Positions 19,767-29,356 of a stretch of 64,000 nt of DNA are shown here, piece after piece. Source of the DNA: Acetobacter lovaniensis (GTDB lineage Bacteria > Pseudomonadota > Alphaproteobacteria > Acetobacterales > Acetobacteraceae); NCBI RefSeq assembly GCF_014207635.1, contig NZ_JACHIE010000002.1, positions 124,001-188,000 on the forward strand, given 5' to 3'. The first letter of the stretch is position 1. Every line of letters starts with the position of its first letter. Made by a program: the position numbers and the translations under genes. A model generated the notes under the pieces. That model searched no databases. It was not told the DNA's origin and worked only from the letters and a program-made list of their open reading frames with translations.

Positions 19767-21612
19767 GCTCTGCCTGCTCCAACTGCTCAATAAAGCCGGA
19801 GATCACATCCAGCCCCTTGCGCCAGAAACCGGGGTCCGAGGCATCCAGCCCGAAGGGAGCCAGCAGTTCCTTGTGGCGCAGCGTGCCACCGGCTTCCAGC
19901 ATGGCGATGTATTTGTCCTGAAAACCCGGAGCCCCTTCGCTGAACACCTTGTACAGCGCGTTTACCAGACAATCCCCGAACGCATAGGCGTACACATAGA
20001 AGGGGGAATGGATAAAGTGCGGGATATACGCCCAGAACACATCGTAATCGGGGGTAAAGTTAAAGGCCGGACCAAGGCTTTCGGTCTGCACAGCGCGCCA
20101 GATTTCACCAATCCGTTCGGGCAGAAGTTCGCCTTTTTTCCGCTCGTCATGCACGCGGGTTTCAAACTCGTAGAACGCAATCTGGCGCACCACGGTGTTG
20201 AGCATATCCTCCACCTTGCCCGCCAGCAGCAGGCGGCGGCGGGCAGGGTCTTTTTCCCCGTCCAGAAGGGACTGGAAGGTGAGCATCTCACCAAACACAC
20301 TGGCGGTTTCGGCCAGCGTGAGCGGGGTGTCGGACATCAGATAACCCTGCTTCGCCGCCAGAACCTGATGTACGCCGTGCCCCAGTTCGTGCGCCAGCGT
20401 CATCACATCCCGAATGCGGCCGTGGTAGTTAAGCAGGATATACGGGTGGGCCGACGGCACGGTGGGGTGGGCAAACGCGCCGGGAGACTTGCCGGGAGCG
20501 GGCGGCACATCAATCCACGGGCTGGTCAGGAAGGTGTTGATCACCTTGCCCATGCGCGGGTCAAACCCGTCATACGCCTTCTGCACAATGGATTTGGCCT
20601 CGGTCCACGGAATCTGGCGGTCCTCGCAGCCGGGCAGAGGGGCGTTGCGGTCCCAGTGCTCCAGCTTGTCCAGCCCCATCCATTTGGCCTTGAGCGCATA
20701 ATAACGGTGGGACAGACGCGGATAATCCGTGCGCACGGCTGAAACCAGCGCATCCACCACGCCATCTTCCACCATGTTGGACAGATTGCGCGAGGATGTG
20801 GGGCGGGCATAATGCCGCAGCCCGTCGGATATGGATTTGTCCTTGGCCAGCGTGTTGGTAATGAGCGCAAACAGGCGGACATTGCCTTCAAACACGCTCC
20901 CCACGGCCTTGCCTGCGCGCTCACGCACGCCACGGTCTGTGTCGGACAGGCGGTTAAGCGCATCGCCCACCGTCATGGTCTGCCCGTCCACCGTCACCCG
21001 CAGGGCGGCTATGGTTTCATCAAACAGGCGGCACCATGCCTGCGCGCCGGTTACGGATTTTTCCAGCAGCACTTTTTCCACGTCATCGCCAAGCTGGTGG
21101 GGGCGGTACATGCGCACATCACGCAGGTAAGGCTGCCAGCGGGCAAGAGCGGGATCATCCATTTTGGCCTGAAGATCGGCCTCTTCCAGCCGGTTGAGTT
21201 CCAGCCCGAAGAACAGGAGGTCGGTGGAAATATCGGTCAGCCGTTCGTTAATGGACTGGCTGAAGCGGCTGATGGACGGGTTGGACGAATCCGCAGCAAA
21301 CAGCAGCGAGGCATAGGAGCCTGCCCGGCCCAGTTTTTCCTCGATCTCTTCAAACTCGCTCATGGCCTGCGCCAGTTGCCCGCCGTCCAGGCTGTTCAGG
21401 CGGCCCTGATACAGCTTGGCAAAGCTTTTGGCGGCCGCGGCAGTTCCTGCCAGATCGGCCTCCAGTTGCGGGTCGTCCATGCCCGCGTACAGGGCCGACA
21501 GGTCCCAGCGCGGCAGGGCAGCAGCGCTCTGGTCGGAGGAAGGGGCAGGTCCGGCTTCCGCCGCCATGAGCGGAAGTGACAGCGAACGGGAAAAATGCGC
21601 GGTATGTTCCAT
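19756..21612 (-). CDS. M3-family oligoendopeptidase (PepF-like)
   Basis: A cytoplasmic zinc metallopeptidase of 618 residues in the M3/PepF group, which cuts oligopeptides. The zinc-binding HExxH is in MTLAHELGHGVHQVL, with the third ligand Glu in TLAETASVFGEML about 25 residues later. The N-terminal domain is helical, as in the family (LYAGMDDPQLEADL), and the C-terminus has the substrate-pocket segment FIHSPFYVYAYAFGD. The ATG start at 21612 gives the expected length; a later ATG (MAAEAG) is possible. It is followed directly by the ABC1 kinase gene. Confidence 0.93.
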   Translation of the reverse strand: MEHTAHFSRSLSLPLMAAEAGPAPSSDQSAAALPRWDLSALYAGMDDPQLEADLAGTAAAAKSFAKLYQGRLNSLDGGQLAQAMSEFEEIEEKLGRAGSYASLLFAADSSNPSISRFSQSINERLTDISTDLLFFGLELNRLEEADLQAKMDDPALARWQPYLRDVRMYRPHQLGDDVEKVLLEKSVTGAQAWCRLFDETIAALRVTVDGQTMTVGDALNRLSDTDRGVRERAGKAVGSVFEGNVRLFALITNTLAKDKSISDGLRHYARPTSSRNLSNMVEDGVVDALVSAVRTDYPRLSHRYYALKAKWMGLDKLEHWDRNAPLPGCEDRQIPWTEAKSIVQKAYDGFDPRMGKVINTFLTSPWIDVPPAPGKSPGAFAHPTVPSAHPYILLNYHGRIRDVMTLAHELGHGVHQVLAAKQGYLMSDTPLTLAETASVFGEMLTFQSLLDGEKDPARRRLLLAGKVEDMLNTVVRQIAFYEFETRVHDERKKGELLPERIGEIWRAVQTESLGPAFNFTPDYDVFWAYIPHFIHSPFYVYAYAFGDCLVNALYKVFSEGAPGFQDKYIAMLEAGGTLRHKELLAPFGLDASDPGFWRKGLDVISGFIEQLEQAEHGA

Positions 21613-21745
21613 GCCCCCACTCTACCGCGCAAATCCACCAGAGGCGAGAGCCCTTGCATGCAAAGGCAGGGCACCAGAACGACAAAACGGGCCGGAGCCA
21701 TAAGCCCCCGCCCGTTTTGTGTCCGCATACCCTGTAAAGGCTGGT

Positions 21746-24700
21746 TCAGGCCGATTTGGCCTGCTCTGCGCCTTCAACATCAAAGCCGATGATTCTGGCG
21801 TAGTCGCGGGGCACAATCTGCCAGAACTGGGGCAGAACCTCGTCCCACTTATGCAGCAGCATGGAGGCGTAGGCCGAGCCGGTTTCCTCCACGTGGCGTT
21901 CCACCAGAGCGCGCAGACTTTCGGCCCATCTGGGGTCGGTTACACGCGACCACAGCAGGGATTCGGGGTTGATGCGCTTGGTAAAGCCCCCATTGCTGTC
22001 CAGCACAAAGGCCATGCCGCCGGTAAAGCCTGCGCCAAAGTTGTCGCCCACTTCACCCAGCACCACAACAGTACCACCGGTCATGTATTCGCAGCAGTTG
22101 GAACCGCAGCCTTCAACAACCGCCGTAGCGCCAGAGTTCCGCACGGCAAAGCGTTCGCCCGCCTGCCCTGCGGCATACAGTTCGCCCGCCGTAGCCCCAT
22201 ACAGTACCGTGTTGCCAATAATGGCGTTCTGGTTGGACACGAGCGTAGAGGACGAAGACGGACGAACCGTAATGGTCGCGCCCGAAAGGCCCTTACCCAC
22301 GTAGTCGTTTGCATCGCCCAGCACTTCCAGCTTGAGGCCCTGCACCGCAAACGCTCCAAGGGACTGCCCGGCCGAACCGCGCAGGCGCACGGTCAGGTGG
22401 CCCGGAGCCAGCGTTTTCATGCCGAACTGGCGCACGATGAGAGAGGAAATGCGTGTACCAATGGCGCGCTGGGTGTTCTGCACATTGTAGTGCAGCTGCA
22501 TTTTCTCACCATGGTCAAACAGCGGACGGGCATCGTCGATCATCTGCGCGTCCAGCGTATCGGGCACCTCGTTACGGCCTTCAAGCGTGCAGTAACGGGC
22601 AAACGGCCCCGGGTCTGCCTGCGAAAGCAGGGAGTTCAGGTCCAGATCGTCCAGATAATCCGCCCCGCGGGAAACCTGACGCAGCAGGTCCGTGCGACCG
22701 ATAATCTCGTTCAGCGTACGGAAGCCAAGGGAGGCCAGAATGTTCCGCACATCCTCCGCAATGAACGAGAACAGGTTGATCACCTTTTCCGGCGTGCCTT
22801 CAAACTTGGCGCGCATGGCCGGGTCCTGCGAGCACACGCCAACCGGGCAGGTGTTGGAGTGGCACTGGCGCACCATAATGCAGCCCATGGCCACAAGGCT
22901 GGCCGTGCCAATACCAAACTCTTCCGCACCCAGCATGGCGGCGATCACCACATCACGCCCGGTCTTGATGCCACCATCGGCACGCAGGCGCACGCGGTGG
23001 CGCAGACGGTTGAGCATGAGAACCTGATGCGTTTCCGCCAGCCCCAGCTCCCACGGCAGACCCGCGTATTTGATGGAGCTGACCGGGCTTGCCCCCGTAC
23101 CACCGGAATGGCCGGAAATAAGAATGGCGTCGGCCTTGGCCTTGGCCACACCCGCGGCAATGGTGCCAATACCCGAACGGGCCACCAGTTTAACGGTTAC
23201 GCTGGCATCAGGGTTGATCTGCTTGAGGTCATAAATAAGCTGGGCCAGATCCTCGATGGAATAAATATCGTGGTGCGGCGGCGGGGAGATCAGCGTGACC
23301 CCCGGCGTTGCATGGCGCAGCTTGGCAATAAGCTCGGTTACCTTGAAGCCGGGCAACTGCCCGCCCTCACCCGGCTTGGCCCCCTGGGCCACCTTGATTT
23401 CCAGCTCGCGGCAGTCGTTCAGATACTGCGCGGTCACCCCAAAGCGGCCAGACGCCACCTGTTTGATGGCGGAGGATGCGTTATCCCCATTCGGGCGTGG
23501 CTTGGCGCGTGCCGGATCTTCCCCACCCTCACCGGAATCGGATTTTGCGCCAATCCGGTTCATGGCGATGGAAAGGGTCTCATGCGCTTCAGGGCTGAGG
23601 GCGCCGAGCGAAATGGCAGGCGAGATCAGGCGTTTACGCAGCTGCGTAATGCTTTCCACCTCTTCTACCGGAATGGGCGTGCGCCCTTCGCGGAAGTCGA
23701 GCAGGTCACGCAGGGCCACGGGCGGCTGGGCACGCACGGCATCGGCATAACGCTGGTAAATGGTAAAGCTGTCTGTTGCCACGGCGGTCTGGAGCATATG
23801 GATCAGCCCGCCATCAAATGCGTGCTGCTCCCCACTGCGGCGCAGTTTGTACAGCCCGCCAACCGGCAGGGTAAGCGCGGAAGCCGAACCCCATGCCTGC
23901 TCGTGGAAGCTGAGCGCGTTGCGGGCAATACCCGACAGGCCAATACCGGAAATGCGCGAAGGCATACCGGGGAAGAACTCCGCCGTAAGCGCGCGGGACA
24001 GGCCCACGGCTTCAAAGTTGCAGCCACCACGGTAGGACGCCACAATGGAAATACCCATTTTGGACATGATCTTGAGCAGACCCTTGTCCACCGCCTTGCG
24101 GTAGCGCTCCATGCACTCACGCAGGCTACGGCTGCCAAACAGGCCACGACGATGGCGGTCTGCAATGCTTTCCTGCGCCAGATACGGGTTAACCGTTGTG
24201 GCCCCCACACCAATGGTCACGGCAATGGCATGCACATCCAGCGCCGTGGAGGTGCGCACGTTAAGCGAGGTAAAGGTACGCAGGGACGTCCGTACCAGAT
24301 GCGTATGCACGGCCCCGGTGGCCAGAATCATGGGGATGGAAGCCCGGTCGGGGGACTGGCCTTCATCCGTCAGGAAGACATGGGTGCAGCCACCCCGCAC
24401 GCTTTCCTCCGCTTCGCGGCGGATGCGGGCAATGGCCTCACGCAGACCGGCCTCACCATCCTTTGCGGGGAAGGTGCAGTCAATCACACTGGCAGACGCA
24501 CCGCAGAAGCCGCGCAGGGCCTCATACTCGCCCGAGGTCAGAACCGGGCTGGGCAGTTGCAGCATGTCGCACTGCTCGGCCGACTGGTCGAGAATGTTGC
24601 CAAGGTTACCCAGACGCGTGGCAAGGCTCATCACCCCCGATTCACGCAGGCTGTCGATGGGCGGGTTGGTCACCTGGCTGAACATCTGGCGGAAATAGTG

Positions 24701-26302
24701 CGACAGGCCACGGTAACGGGGCGACAGCACGGCCAGAGGTGTATCATCCCCCATGGAGCCGATGGCTTCGCTCGCGTCTTCCACCATCGGGTGGAGCAGG
24801 GTTTCCAGCTCTTCCAGCGTGGTGCCTACGGCCAGCTGGCGGCGGCGCAGCTCATCGCCCGTGTAGTAAACCGGCTCGGTCACTTCGGAGCGGACAAGAT
24901 GGCCGATCTTCTGGGTGCGTTTGATCCAGTCAGAAAAATCCTGACGGGAGGACAGCACATCCAGCAGGGCGCTGTTGCCGTAGAGTTTGGCGTCGTCCAG
25001 ATCCACACCAATCATCTCGCCCGGGCCAAGGCGGCCACGGCTGACAATGGCGTTTTCAGGCACGCGCACCATACCGGTTTCGGAACCCACAATCAGCAGG
25101 TTATCCGTTGTCACCGTATAGCGCAGCGGGCGCAGGCCGGAACGGTCCAGCCCGGCCACAACCCAGCGGCCATCGGTCGCGCACAGGGCGGCGGGGCCGT
25201 CCCACGGTTCCATAACCGCGTTGCAGTAGGTGAACATGTCCCGGTGTTCGGGCTTCATGGTCGCATTGCCGCCCACGCTGGCGGGGATCATCAGCGCCTT
25301 GGCAGCGGGCGCATCCCGCCCGCCAAAGGTCAGCAGTTCAAACACGTTATCCAGCGTTGCCGTATCCGACCCACCAGCCTGCACCAGCGGCTTGATGTCC
25401 GCCATCCACGGGTCCAGATCCGGGTGAGACAGCCGTGTTTCGTGGCTTTTCATCCAGTTGATGTTGCCCGAAATGGTGTTGATTTCACCATTATGGGCAA
25501 GGCGGCGGAACGGCTGAGCCAGCTTCCATGTGGGGAAGGTGTTGGTCGAATACCGCTGGTGGTAAATGGCAAAGCGGCTGACAAAACGCGCATCCAGCAG
25601 ATCCGGGTAGAACTCGGTCAGATGCTCGGCAAGGAACATGCCCTTATAGATAAGGGAGCGGCAGGAGAGCGAGCAGATATACAGATCCACCTGCGCCGCA
25701 ATGGCGGCCTTTTCTATTCTGCGGCGAATAACGTAGAGGTCGCGCTCAAACGCTTCCTCCGTTTTGCCCGGCAGGTTGCGGATAAGGATCTGCTCGATTT
25801 CGGGCCGGGTTGCATTGGCTTTTTCACCAATGCAGGAGGTGTCGATCGGCACCTGACGCCAGCCGTAAATGCCATAGCCAAAGGCCAGAATCTGGGTTTC
25901 GATAATCTGGCGGCACTGTTCCTGCGCCACAAAATCGGTCTTGGGCAAAAACACCTGCCCCACGGCAATGGGGCCATCGCTCGGGCGGTCGCCCGTGCTG
26001 GTGATGGCGTCAGCAAAAAACTCCTGCGGGATTTCTACATGAATGCCCGCGCCGTCGCCCGTTTTGCCATCGGCATCCACCGCGCCACGGTGCCAGATGG
26101 CTTTAAGCGCGGCTATACCAGCTTCCACCACCTCACGCCGACGCTTGCCGTCCAGTGCCGCCACAAGACCCACACCGCAGGAATCGCGCTCGTCCGCCGG
26201 GTCATACACCCCATCCAGCGCCTGTACGTTGGCGTCCCACGCCTTGAGAAACTCTTCACCGCTTTCAGCGGAAACAGTGTGCGAAAACTGTTCCATATCC
26301 AT
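21746..26302 (-). CDS. gltB: Glutamate synthase (NADPH) large subunit
   Basis: Makes glutamate from 2-oxoglutarate and glutamine in ammonium assimilation. At 1518 residues it has the full architecture: a 41-residue propeptide cleaved before Cys42 (DSCGVGL), which becomes the N-terminal nucleophile of the class II amidotransferase domain (to about 440); central and FMN domains; the 3Fe-4S cysteines in MVRQCHSNTCPVGVC; and the C-terminal right-handed beta-helix (GSAGQSLGAFAVQGL, GGTVVVLGEVG). The ATG at 26302 overlaps the last base of the gltD stop codon, so translation is coupled. The subunit order gltD then gltB is the reverse of E. coli. Confidence 0.98.
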   Translation of the reverse strand: MDMEQFSHTVSAESGEEFLKAWDANVQALDGVYDPADERDSCGVGLVAALDGKRRREVVEAGIAALKAIWHRGAVDADGKTGDGAGIHVEIPQEFFADAITSTGDRPSDGPIAVGQVFLPKTDFVAQEQCRQIIETQILAFGYGIYGWRQVPIDTSCIGEKANATRPEIEQILIRNLPGKTEEAFERDLYVIRRRIEKAAIAAQVDLYICSLSCRSLIYKGMFLAEHLTEFYPDLLDARFVSRFAIYHQRYSTNTFPTWKLAQPFRRLAHNGEINTISGNINWMKSHETRLSHPDLDPWMADIKPLVQAGGSDTATLDNVFELLTFGGRDAPAAKALMIPASVGGNATMKPEHRDMFTYCNAVMEPWDGPAALCATDGRWVVAGLDRSGLRPLRYTVTTDNLLIVGSETGMVRVPENAIVSRGRLGPGEMIGVDLDDAKLYGNSALLDVLSSRQDFSDWIKRTQKIGHLVRSEVTEPVYYTGDELRRRQLAVGTTLEELETLLHPMVEDASEAIGSMGDDTPLAVLSPRYRGLSHYFRQMFSQVTNPPIDSLRESGVMSLATRLGNLGNILDQSAEQCDMLQLPSPVLTSGEYEALRGFCGASASVIDCTFPAKDGEAGLREAIARIRREAEESVRGGCTHVFLTDEGQSPDRASIPMILATGAVHTHLVRTSLRTFTSLNVRTSTALDVHAIAVTIGVGATTVNPYLAQESIADRHRRGLFGSRSLRECMERYRKAVDKGLLKIMSKMGISIVASYRGGCNFEAVGLSRALTAEFFPGMPSRISGIGLSGIARNALSFHEQAWGSASALTLPVGGLYKLRRSGEQHAFDGGLIHMLQTAVATDSFTIYQRYADAVRAQPPVALRDLLDFREGRTPIPVEEVESITQLRKRLISPAISLGALSPEAHETLSIAMNRIGAKSDSGEGGEDPARAKPRPNGDNASSAIKQVASGRFGVTAQYLNDCRELEIKVAQGAKPGEGGQLPGFKVTELIAKLRHATPGVTLISPPPHHDIYSIEDLAQLIYDLKQINPDASVTVKLVARSGIGTIAAGVAKAKADAILISGHSGGTGASPVSSIKYAGLPWELGLAETHQVLMLNRLRHRVRLRADGGIKTGRDVVIAAMLGAEEFGIGTASLVAMGCIMVRQCHSNTCPVGVCSQDPAMRAKFEGTPEKVINLFSFIAEDVRNILASLGFRTLNEIIGRTDLLRQVSRGADYLDDLDLNSLLSQADPGPFARYCTLEGRNEVPDTLDAQMIDDARPLFDHGEKMQLHYNVQNTQRAIGTRISSLIVRQFGMKTLAPGHLTVRLRGSAGQSLGAFAVQGLKLEVLGDANDYVGKGLSGATITVRPSSSSTLVSNQNAIIGNTVLYGATAGELYAAGQAGERFAVRNSGATAVVEGCGSNCCEYMTGGTVVVLGEVGDNFGAGFTGGMAFVLDSNGGFTKRINPESLLWSRVTDPRWAESLRALVERHVEETGSAYASMLLHKWDEVLPQFWQIVPRDYARIIGFDVEGAEQAKSA

Positions 26303-27747
26303 TATCCCTGCTCCGCCGTACGAGCCATTGCATCGGCCCTGATCCACTCATGGATGCTCTGGGCGGCTTCCCGCCCGTCCTTGATCGCCCACACGACCAG
26401 ACTGGCCCCACGCACAATATCCCCTGCTGCAAACACACCGGGCAGCGAGGTCATAAAGCTTTTCTGGTCCACCTTGAGCGTACCCCAGCGCGATGCCGCC
26501 AGAGCGGGCTCATCCCACAACTGCGGCAGGGGTTCGGGGTCAAAGCCGAGGGCTGCGATCACCAGATCCGCTTCCAGCGTAAAGGAAGAGCCTTCCAGCG
26601 GTTCCACCGACTGGCGGCCAGAGGCATCGGGCAGGCCCAGCTTCATGCGGGATGCGCGCACGCCTGTTACGTGGGTGTCGCCCAGAAACGCTTCGGGGGC
26701 GGCCAGCCATTCAAACTGCACGCCTTCTTCTTCCGCGTTCTTCACCTCACGCGTGGAGCCGGGCATGTTCGCACGGTCGCGGCGATAGAGGCAGCGCACC
26801 GATCTGGCACCCTGGCGGATAGCCGTGCGTACGCAGTCCATGGCCGTGTCACCACCACCCAGCACCACCACGTTTTTACCCGCGGCATCCAGCGCCTGCG
26901 CCTCATCGGGCAGGACATCCCCAAGAGAGCGACGGTTGGAGGCGGTCAGGTAATCCAGCGCCTTTTCAATCCCCGCAAGGCCCGCACCGGGGCCACCAAT
27001 TGCGCGGGACTTGTACACGCCTGTTGCGATCAGCAGCGCATTATGCCGCCCACGCAGTTCGGCAAAGGACAACTCGCCCGGACCGTTGCCAATGCCCTGC
27101 CCCAGATGGAAGACAACACCGCCCTCCACCAGCAGTTCATGCCTGCGGGCCACAATATGCTTTTCAAGCTTGAAGCCGGGAATACCATACACCAGCAGGC
27201 CGCCCACGCGGTCATACCGGTCATAGACATGGACCTGATAACCCTGCGCACGCAACTGGTCTGCCGCGGCCAGCCCTGCGGGGCCAGCCCCGACGATCCC
27301 TACGGATTCGGCGCGCTCACGCAGGGGGCTGACCGGCTTGACCCAGCCGTTTTCAAACGCCGTGTCCGTTACAAACCGCTCAACCGCGCCAATGGTCACG
27401 CTCTCGAACCCCGGCTCGATCACGCAGCTTCCTTCGCACAGGCGATCCTGCGGGCAGATGCGGCCACAGATTTCGGGGAAGGTGTTGGTAGCGGAGGAGA
27501 CACCATAAGCCTCCTCCAGCCGGCCCTGAGCCGTGAGCATCAGCCAGTCGGGAATGTTGTTCCCCAACGGGCAGTGAACAGAGCAAAACGGAACGCCACA
27601 CTGCGAGCAGCGGCTAGCCTGTTCGGTGGCCTGTTCTGGCTTAAAGTCATCGTAAATTTCGTCAAAATCCGTCCGCCGCTCAGCCGCCGTGCGCTTTTGT
27701 GGCTGCTTTTGCGGAACGGAGACAAATTTCAGCATCTTGGTTGTCAT
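26302..27747 (-). CDS. gltD: Glutamate synthase (NADPH) small subunit
   Basis: FAD and 4Fe-4S subunit that passes electrons from NADPH to GltB. The 481-residue protein has N-terminal cluster cysteines (CSQCGVPFCSVHCPLGNN and CGRICPQDRLCEGSC), the FAD-binding GAGPAGLAAADQLRAQG, the NADPH-binding VLGGGDTAMDC and the C-terminal FAD motif FAAGDIVRGASLVVWA. ATG at 27747 fits the usual MxxxKMLKF-type N-terminus. First gene of the gltD-gltB operon; the 196 bases upstream are AT-rich and probably hold its promoter. Confidence 0.97.
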   Translation of the reverse strand: MTTKMLKFVSVPQKQPQKRTAAERRTDFDEIYDDFKPEQATEQASRCSQCGVPFCSVHCPLGNNIPDWLMLTAQGRLEEAYGVSSATNTFPEICGRICPQDRLCEGSCVIEPGFESVTIGAVERFVTDTAFENGWVKPVSPLRERAESVGIVGAGPAGLAAADQLRAQGYQVHVYDRYDRVGGLLVYGIPGFKLEKHIVARRHELLVEGGVVFHLGQGIGNGPGELSFAELRGRHNALLIATGVYKSRAIGGPGAGLAGIEKALDYLTASNRRSLGDVLPDEAQALDAAGKNVVVLGGGDTAMDCVRTAIRQGARSVRCLYRRDRANMPGSTREVKNAEEEGVQFEWLAAPEAFLGDTHVTGVRASRMKLGLPDASGRQSVEPLEGSSFTLEADLVIAALGFDPEPLPQLWDEPALAASRWGTLKVDQKSFMTSLPGVFAAGDIVRGASLVVWAIKDGREAAQSIHEWIRADAMARTAEQG

Positions 27748-27943
27748 ACGCCATCCCCGGCTAACAAGGGCGCGGCAGACAGTCCTCGCCCCCCTAAAAT
27801 CAAGCAGGAGGGAAAGTGCCTGTTATCCTTCCAGATAAAAAGACAGCATTACTTACCTATTTTAATTTTAGGCCCGGAATAGCGTTAAATGGCGTATTTT
27901 TTATAAAATAATCGGTTCCATTCCGGACCTTTATGAACCCAAC

Positions 27944-28900
27944 CTACCGTTGTGGAACAAAAACCCCGGACCGACCGCCGCCAGCCCTGTACCGTTCCAG
28001 ATAGAAGGGCACACAGGCCGCCACGCTGCGCGGCACAATACCCAGCACCTCGAACCCCGTTTCCGTTGGCGGCACAACATTATCCTGCGAGAGCATGAGC
28101 AACTGGTCACGTGTGAGCAGCTTGCCGGGCAGGCGCTCCAGCACCGCTGCCTGCAACCGTGCCAGCGCCAGAGGCACACGCATAACGGGCCTGTCACGCT
28201 GCGTCTGCTGCAATGCGAACTCGGCAATATCCTGCATGGTCATAATATCCGGCCCGCCAAGCTGCCATTCCCGCCCAGCCAGTTCGGGTGTGGTCGCCAA
28301 CTGCGCCACGGCCTGCGCCACATCCCCCACATAAACAGGCTGCACGCGGGTGGTTGCCCCATAGACCGGCATAAACGGCAGGTAGCGTGCCAGCGCACCA
28401 AACAGATTAAAGAATTTGTCTTCCGGCCCAAAAATGACCGAAGGGCGAACAAGGGAGGCATCCGGGCGGAACTGCCTGACCAGCGCTTCCCCCGCGGCAC
28501 GGCTCCGCCCGTAGGCAGAGGGCGCATCGGCCGAAGCACCAAGGGCGGACATGTGCACATAGCGCGCAACCCCGGCTTCCGCCGCAAGGCGGGCCACACG
28601 CCCCGCCCCTTCCACATTGACCGCCTGAAGGCTCTGCGCGGAGGAGGAGGACAGAACCGCCGCAAGGTTGACCACCACATCCGCCCCGCGCACGACGCAG
28701 GCTACCGTGCTGTCATCCAGCACCGAGGCATAAAAGGGCGCAACCTGCCCTACCCGCCCCAAGGGCCGCAGCAGGGCACTCTGGTCCGGCCTTCGGCTGG
28801 CGACACGCACCGTGTACCCGGCCTGCGCCAGACACTGCACAACATACTGGCCGACAAAGCCATTCCCGCCCAGCACGGCCGCAGTCTTGTTCCCACTCAT
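27944..28900 (-). CDS. Complex I NDUFA9-like NAD(P)-binding protein
   Basis: A 318-residue extended short-chain dehydrogenase/atypical SDR, matching the style of the NDUFA9-family proteins that associate with respiratory complex I in alphaproteobacteria. The N-terminal nucleotide loop is VLGGNGFVGQYVV. Residues about 95-160 hold the SDR active-site area (HMSALGASADAPSAYGRSRAAGE, a YxxxK variant with Arg in place of Lys), and the C-terminus has a long helical part. The start is set at 28900, where MSGNKTAAV leads straight to the glycine loop; an upstream in-frame ATG would add 23 unrelated residues. Monocistronic; whether it is truly complex I-bound is an inference. Confidence 0.8.
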   Translation of the reverse strand: MSGNKTAAVLGGNGFVGQYVVQCLAQAGYTVRVASRRPDQSALLRPLGRVGQVAPFYASVLDDSTVACVVRGADVVVNLAAVLSSSSAQSLQAVNVEGAGRVARLAAEAGVARYVHMSALGASADAPSAYGRSRAAGEALVRQFRPDASLVRPSVIFGPEDKFFNLFGALARYLPFMPVYGATTRVQPVYVGDVAQAVAQLATTPELAGREWQLGGPDIMTMQDIAEFALQQTQRDRPVMRVPLALARLQAAVLERLPGKLLTRDQLLMLSQDNVVPPTETGFEVLGIVPRSVAACVPFYLERYRAGGGRSGVFVPQR

Positions 28901-29021
28901 GCCCGCATTCCCTTGCTTCAGTCTTTTGCGCTTCACGCAATCCATGCACTGTGTTGCATTCGCCCCCAACAGGCCAGAGGAGGGGCCGACACAAATTCGT
29001 CAAAAAAAATCATTTTACCTG

Positions 29022-29050
29022 TTGACGGTAGCATATGTGCGGGGTAAATG
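29022..29050 (+). promoter_or_regulatory. Promoter of tRNA-Leu
   Basis: A -35 box TTGACG (29022-29027), a 17-base spacer and a -10 box TAAATG (29045-29050), about 40 bases upstream of tRNA-Leu. Sigma-70 type. Confidence 0.65.
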
Positions 29051-29089
29051 CCTCTTCACCAGCCCGGAACACTCCGGGTTGCCATTTGA

Positions 29090-29176
29090 GCCCAGATGGC
29101 GGAATTGGTAGACGCGCAGGTTTCAGGTACCTGTGACCGAAAGGTTGTGGAAGTTCGAGTCTTCTTCTGGGCACCA
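29090..29176 (+). tRNA. tRNA-Leu (anticodon CAG)
   Basis: An 87-base tRNA with acceptor stem GCCCAGA / TCTGGGC, encoded CCA, a long variable arm as expected for leucine, and anticodon loop TTCAGGT between CAGGT and ACCTG. The anticodon CAG reads CUG. The T arm TTCGAGT is normal. Confidence 0.97.
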
Positions 29177-29204
29177 AATTCTCCCCCGGGAATTTGTCAA
29201 GCAA

Positions 29205-29234
29205 AGCAGCCCCCGCAAGGGGGCTTCTGCTTTT
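29205..29234 (+). terminator. Intrinsic terminator after tRNA-Leu
   Basis: A 7-bp stem AGCCCCC (29208-29214) / GGGGGCT (29219-29225) with a GCAA loop, followed by T-rich bases. It also lies in the right place to end the amidase transcript from the other side. Confidence 0.8.
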
Positions 29235-29356
29235 CTGGCCTCCCGCTTTACTTTCCCCTTCTTCAAAAATCCTGATGCTCCGGGCGTGAGCCGCCAGTAA
29301 TTTGGCCGCAGGCTATTTCTGCCGTTCCCTGCAACAGCACACGCCCAAAAACGCTC

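Noticed and set aside
21719-26788. A 1689-codon open frame on the plus strand opposite gltB and the end of gltD
   Set aside because: It is the antisense shadow of a GC-rich conserved gene; the sequence has no known motif, and gltB/gltD on the other strand are certain.
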